64,000 bases of DNA from Bradyrhizobium cytisi (GTDB lineage: Bacteria > Pseudomonadota > Alphaproteobacteria > Rhizobiales > Xanthobacteraceae), in NCBI RefSeq assembly GCF_008123515.1, contig NZ_VSSR01000065.1:17856-81855 (forward strand). The letters run 5' to 3'. The translations under genes were made by a program, and so were the position numbers. This document shows, piece after piece, positions 60,205 through 64,000 of this stretch (within the stretch, counting starts at the first letter, position 1; each line of letters begins with the position of its first letter). Below the pieces are notes generated by a model. That model did not search any database. It was not told the origin of the DNA and was given only the letters and a program-made list of their open reading frames with translations.

Positions 60205-60900
60205 TCAGGGCCCGAGCAGCCGGTCGTACTGGGCCTTGACCGTGGCGTAGCATTCGCACGCCGTCTGGCGCAGCCCCTCCAGATTGAGGATCTGGATGTG
60301 TCCGCGGCTGTAGTGGATGAAATTGGCCTGCTGCAAGGTATTGGCGACCAGCGACACGCTGTTGCGCCGCGCCCCGATCATCTGCGCCATGGCCTCCTGG
60401 GTCAGCAGCAGCCGGTAGTCGCCCGACAAATCATGGGTGTGCAGCAGGCAGCGCGACAGCCGCGCCTCCACCGGATGCGCTGCGTTGCAGCCCGCGGTCT
60501 GCTGCACCTGCGCGTAGACCGCGAGCCCGTGGCGCGTCAGCAGCGTCCGCAGGGTGGAGCTCTGTTCGGCCGCCATGCGCAGCCGATCGAGGTCCATCAC
60601 CGATGCGACGCCGGGAACCAGCACGACCGCCGTGTTCAGCGCGCAGGCATCGCCCATGGTCGAGAGTGTCCCGAGCAGGCTGTCACGGCCGATCATGGCC
60701 ACCTGGACATGCTCGCCCTTGGCAAGTTTCACGACCAACGAGATCACGCCGCGGTGCGGGAAATAGGCGCGCTTGAGCGTCTCGCCGGTTTCGACCAGCA
60801 CCGCATCATGCGGCAGATCGACTGTGCGCAGATGTGCACGGATCGATTCATAATCGTCTGCCGACAGTGCTGATAGGAAACCGTTGGATGGGCGTACCAT
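60205..60900 (-). CDS. Crp/Fnr-family transcriptional regulator
   Basis: 231 residues from ATG 60900 (MVRPSNGFLSALSADDYESI). N-terminal cyclic-nucleotide-binding-like beta roll (about 15-130: VLVETGETLKRAYFPHRGVISLVV), then a winged HTH (about 150-215: LLLTQEAMAQMIGARRNSVSLVANTLQQANFIHYSRG). The N-terminal FNR Cys cluster is absent and the cAMP-binding Arg/Ser motif is not seen, so it belongs to the unassigned Crp/Fnr groups common in Bradyrhizobium. The frame is open to 61257, but those residues are not conserved-looking. The ligand is unknown. Confidence 0.85.
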   Translation of the reverse strand: MVRPSNGFLSALSADDYESIRAHLRTVDLPHDAVLVETGETLKRAYFPHRGVISLVVKLAKGEHVQVAMIGRDSLLGTLSTMGDACALNTAVVLVPGVASVMDLDRLRMAAEQSSTLRTLLTRHGLAVYAQVQQTAGCNAAHPVEARLSRCLLHTHDLSGDYRLLLTQEAMAQMIGARRNSVSLVANTLQQANFIHYSRGHIQILNLEGLRQTACECYATVKAQYDRLLGP

Positions 60901-61647
60901 CGTTTCCAAATCTGCCTCCCGTCTCCTCCGCCGGAGGAACGCCCGCCCCCGCATTCGCTGTCCTCGGCAAGTTCCATCATGTTCGCGGCGGGATATATTG
61001 GCAATTGGTTCGTTGTTCACAGCTGCGCCCATCGCCTTGATACCCGCTTGATGTGCACGCTGCATGCAGCCGAGGTCGCCTCCGTGCCCGCCGATCGATG
61101 ATTTCGAGTAGGCGTGTCGCAGCGCTACGCCTTCACCCAAGACAGTCTTTCTGACCAATTCAGTCGCGATTGAGATGAGAGCGCAACAGAGCGAAGTCGG
61201 CAGCATCGAGCATTCGCAGCAATTGGTTGGGCGCTGGTCCGCTTGGCTGCGCGCCAAATAGATATATCTTATTGGTTGTGTTGATGTCTATATACCCGTT
61301 GAAGGGCAGACAGCCTGCCGCATTTTCGGCGGAAATGAGAACTGCGCGCTGATTCGTGCGTGCGCCCGGCGAGCCAGTCCTGCGTCATCAACCGGGAATG
61401 AGTGGCAAGGGGGCCTTCATGAGCCGGAAACGGGCAATCGACGGCAGGCATTGCATCCGCATGTTCATCGGTTGCCAGCTGCTCCGCACCACCTTTCTCC
61501 CTCGTCGATTCTTTTCAGCCGTCAGCAATTGCCTCGCGCCATTGCGTGACCTGGCCGCAGATCTCGCGTTCTTCCTGTTCGCGTGCTGCACAAGTTCGAC
61601 TGTGCGCGCGGACATCACCATTTCAATGCAAGCGAGAGGAGAACGGC
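60901..61647. other. Long divergent intergenic region
   Basis: 747 bases. The part 61255-61310 is strikingly A+T-rich (ATAGATATATCTTATTGG) and likely carries promoters. GCAATTGGTT occurs twice, near 61000 and 61214. An open frame at 61356-61670 overlaps the next gene start and encodes a Cys/Arg-rich, unconvincing product. No RNA gene or repeat was recognised. Confidence 0.55.
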
Positions 61648-62115
61648 GTGCGCTACGGTGCAATTATTGAATCGCCGAAACGAGAAACTCGAACGACGAC
61701 AGAAAGCTCGCGCCATATTCTGGTCGTCGACGACGACCCGATGGTGTGCATAGCCATCGAAATCTATCTCCAGCGAAACGGTTTTCGGGTGACGATTGCC
61801 GACGGGGGAGAAGCGGGACTTCGCGCGCTCGAGCATCAACAGTTCGACCTGATGATCGTCGACATCTTCATGCCGCATATGCGCGGCTTCGAATCGATCC
61901 GGTTCTTTCATGACCATGCACCCGCCATTCCGCTGATCGCGATGTCCGGCTACGCCTTTGCAGATCTGAACTCGCCCGCGCCCGACTTCCTGAGGATGGC
62001 GCTCGAGCTCGGCGCCGCGCGCTGCCTGCGCAAACCGTTCACGCCGAACGCGCTGCTCGCTGCCGTCAAGGACTGTCTTGCCGAACGTCATGCCGCTGCT
62101 GCGCGGCTGGGTTAG
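61648..62115 (+). CDS. Single-domain response regulator
   Basis: 155 residues from GTG 61648, behind GAGAGGAGAA. A lone receiver: acidic residues Asp28-30 in ILVVDDDPMV, the phospho-Asp72 in LMIVDIFMPHMRGF, the switch Ser100 in PLIAMSGYAF and Lys129 in RCLRKPFTP. An insert lies before the last helix (ADLNSPAPDFLRMALELGA). A short N-terminal tail (1-20) precedes it. It has no output domain, so it must act by protein contact, as CheY, DivK or a phosphate sink do. It lies upstream of cheA by 418 bases. Confidence 0.85.
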   Translation: MRYGAIIESPKRETRTTTESSRHILVVDDDPMVCIAIEIYLQRNGFRVTIADGGEAGLRALEHQQFDLMIVDIFMPHMRGFESIRFFHDHAPAIPLIAMSGYAFADLNSPAPDFLRMALELGAARCLRKPFTPNALLAAVKDCLAERHAAAARLG

Positions 62116-62533
62116 CGCGTTATTGTCCGCGACGCTCGCGAGGTAAGAATCCGTTTACCGCGAGCGCGATCCTTGCGGATTTCAGCACAACATCGATAGA
62201 CGGTCGCAGAGGCGATTTCGGTCGCGCGTGATTTGTTTCAATTCGCGCGGTCCGTGCATATCTCCCGATTCTGGCGGGATTTTTCTGCGCCTATCCCGGC
62301 GCTGTTATCGGCGCGTTTACCTGTTGCGCTTTCGGCCCGATGCCGCATGCGGGATTCGCCGAAAACCGCAGCCTCGCGCGGTCGAACAGCAAACTTCGCT
62401 TCAATATCCGTATTAGCACGGAGGATGAAATTAACGGGACCGTGAAATGGGTTGTCTAACGATCTAGGAGCGGACTTCCGCCGATCCCAAGCGCGGTGCA
62501 GGCGTCGAGGTCAGCTCAGTCAAGGCGTAGCTC
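62116..62533. other. Gap before cheA with a hairpin
   Basis: 418 bases. A long hairpin (62133-62166) follows the response-regulator gene. The rest shows a short low-GC part around 62420-62460 (GGATGAAATTAACGGGACC) that may include the cheA promoter. No gene was recognised. Confidence 0.55.
62133..62166. terminator. Hairpin after the response-regulator gene
   Basis: CGCTCGC pairs with GCGAGCG, extended after a 2-base bulge by GGTAA with TTTACC around GAATCCG. It starts 17 bases after the stop. There is no T-run, so it may be a 3'-end hairpin and not a full terminator. Confidence 0.45.
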
Positions 62534-64000
62534 ATGGATGATCTGTTACGGGAGTTTCTGACGGAGACCAGCGAGAGCCTGGACACCGTGGACAATCAGC
62601 TGGTGAAGTTCGAGCAGGAGCCGAACAACGCCAAGATCCTGGATAACATCTTCCGCCTGGTCCACACCATCAAGGGTACGTGCGGCTTCCTCGGACTGCC
62701 GCGGCTCGAAGCGCTGGCGCATGCCGGCGAGACGCTGATGAGCAAGTTCCGCGACGGCATGCCGGTGACGGGGCCGGCGGTGACGCTGATCCTGTCCTCG
62801 ATCGACCGCATCAAGGAGATCCTCGCCGGCCTGGAGGCGACCGAAGCCGAGCCCGAAGGCACCGACCGCGACCTCATCGACAAGCTGGAAGCGATGGTCG
62901 AGCAGGGCATGGCGGCAATGGCTGCGGGAGCTGCTGCTCCTGTCGCTGACGCGCCGCCGCTGGTGCCGGACGCCCCCATTGCCGCGGCGCCTACTGCCGC
63001 CAAGGAGCTGACCACGGGCGCGCTGATCGACCAGACCCTGGAGCGTCCGCTGCGTCCGGGCGAAGTGTCGCTCGACGAGCTCGAGCGCGCCTTCCGCGAG
63101 ACCGCGATCGAAGCGCCGGCGCCCGTTGTCGAGGTCAAGGCCGCGCCCGTCGCTGAGGCGCCCGCGCCTGTTGCCAGGGAAGCTGCCAAGGAAGCTGCCA
63201 AGCCGCCCAGGGAGAAGGCCGCGCCGAAGAAGTCGATGGCCGACGAGGGCGCCAGCGAAGGCGACCGCATCGCCAACCAGTCGATCCGCGTCAACGTGGA
63301 TACGCTGGAGCATCTGATGACCATGGTCTCCGAGCTGGTGCTGACCCGCAACCAGCTGCTCGAGATCTCAAGGCGCAACGAGGACACCGAGTTCAAGGTG
63401 CCGTTGCAGCGCCTGTCCAACGTCACCGCCGAGCTGCAGGAAGGCGTCATGAAGACGCGCATGCAGCCGATCGGCAATGCCTGGCAGAAGCTGCCCCGCA
63501 TCGTCCGCGATCTCTCGAGCGAGCTCGGCAAGCAGATCGAGCTGGAGATGCACGGCGCCGACACCGAGCTCGACCGCCAGGTGCTCGACCTGATCAAGGA
63601 CCCGCTCACCCACATGGTGCGCAACTCCGCCGACCATGGCCTCGAGACCCCCGCCGAGCGCACCGCCAACGGCAAGGGCGAGCAGGGCACCATCCGGCTC
63701 TCCGCCTACCATGAAGGCGGCCACATCATCATCTGCATCGCCGACAACGGCCGCGGCCTCAACACCGAGAGGATCAAGGCCAAGGCCGTCTCCTCAGGTC
63801 TCGCCACCGAGGCCGAGCTGGAGAAGATGTCGGAAGCCCAGATCCACAAGTTCATCTTCGCCCCGGGCTTCTCGACCGCGGCCGCCATCACCTCGGTGTC
63901 GGGGCGCGGCGTCGGCATGGACGTGGTCCGCACCAATATCGACCAGATCGGCGGCACCATCGACATCAAGTCGGTCGCCGGCGAAGGCTCCTCCGTCACC
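62534..64000 (+). CDS. cheA: Chemotaxis histidine kinase CheA (partial, runs off the window)
   Basis: 489 codons from ATG 62534 to the window end; the gene continues. P1 (Hpt) domain: phospho-His44 in IFRLVHTIKGTCGFLG. An Ala/Pro linker spans about 135-235 (no clear P2 was recognised). The P3 dimerisation helices begin IRVNVDTLEHLMTMVSELVL (about 251-270). The P4 ATPase N-box is HMVRNSADHGLE near 360, G1 DNGRGL near 404 and G2 GRGVGMDVV near 457. The missing part should finish P4 and hold the CheW-like P5. Autophosphorylates on His44 and passes phosphate to CheY/CheB in response to chemoreceptors. Confidence 0.95.
   Translation, partial: MDDLLREFLTETSESLDTVDNQLVKFEQEPNNAKILDNIFRLVHTIKGTCGFLGLPRLEALAHAGETLMSKFRDGMPVTGPAVTLILSSIDRIKEILAGLEATEAEPEGTDRDLIDKLEAMVEQGMAAMAAGAAAPVADAPPLVPDAPIAAAPTAAKELTTGALIDQTLERPLRPGEVSLDELERAFRETAIEAPAPVVEVKAAPVAEAPAPVAREAAKEAAKPPREKAAPKKSMADEGASEGDRIANQSIRVNVDTLEHLMTMVSELVLTRNQLLEISRRNEDTEFKVPLQRLSNVTAELQEGVMKTRMQPIGNAWQKLPRIVRDLSSELGKQIELEMHGADTELDRQVLDLIKDPLTHMVRNSADHGLETPAERTANGKGEQGTIRLSAYHEGGHIIICIADNGRGLNTERIKAKAVSSGLATEAELEKMSEAQIHKFIFAPGFSTAAAITSVSGRGVGMDVVRTNIDQIGGTIDIKSVAGEGSSVT

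Noticed and set aside
61356..61670. A 104-codon frame upstream of the response regulator
   Set aside because: Overlaps the regulator start and has an irregular Cys/Arg-rich sequence. A ribosome-site-like AAGGGGG near 61410 is not enough.

Overview
The window is a high-GC chromosomal segment from an alphaproteobacterium of the order Rhizobiales, most probably Bradyrhizobium. The evidence is gene order and protein character: mdh-sucCD-sucAB-lpdA, a split F1 operon atpHAGDC, rplU-rpmA-obgE-proBA-nadD-rsfS-rlmH-envC-ctpA, a FixL/FixJ-like regulator, and many short palindromic intergenic repeats of the type scattered through Bradyrhizobium genomes. The species assignment is inference; no search was run.

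Layout. 0-2.8 kb: thpR, a VapBC toxin-antitoxin pair and zapE. 3-14.3 kb: the lower TCA cycle block on the + strand (mdh, sucC, a DUF1579 gene, sucD, sucA, sucB, an SDR gene, lpdA and a small membrane protein). 14.4-19.1 kb: a DUF4337 membrane protein, xerC and priA divergently, and rlpA. 19.1-25 kb: a low-GC intergenic region with a perfect CtrA-type box, then atpHAGDC ending in a strong terminator. 25-32 kb: a membrane adenylate cyclase with a repeated periplasmic domain, two adjacent RppH-like Nudix genes, a divergent polysaccharide deacetylase, ctpA, envC and rlmH. 32.6-43.3 kb: rsfS, nadD, proA, proB, an inserted block (frameshifted Bug-type binding protein plus a sulfatase), obgE, a DMT transporter, a GNAT enzyme, rpmA and rplU.

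43.5-54.8 kb is more accessory: a ROK-like protein whose two halves are in swapped order, an alpha/beta hydrolase, tRNA-Ser(CGA), a LysR / flavin monooxygenase / Bug protein catabolic cluster, a DUF2157 plus GDYXXLXY pair, and a MocR-type regulator broken by one stop codon, divergent from an EamA transporter. 54.8-64 kb is rich in signalling: a degenerate EAL protein, a FixL-like dimerisation domain fused to a FixJ-like HTH, a lone Hpt protein, a Crp/Fnr regulator, a single-domain response regulator and the first 489 codons of cheA, which runs off the end.

Working together: mdh to lpdA encode succinyl-CoA synthetase, 2-oxoglutarate dehydrogenase and malate dehydrogenase. atpHAGDC encodes the F1 sector; F0 is elsewhere. 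ctpA-envC-rlpA-zapE are division and envelope functions. The most unusual items are the apparent circularly permuted ROK protein (43563-44723), the kinase-less FixL/FixJ fusion (58637-59257), the triple-repeat cyclase (25080-26747) and two recently damaged genes (36679-37645 and 52409-53830).
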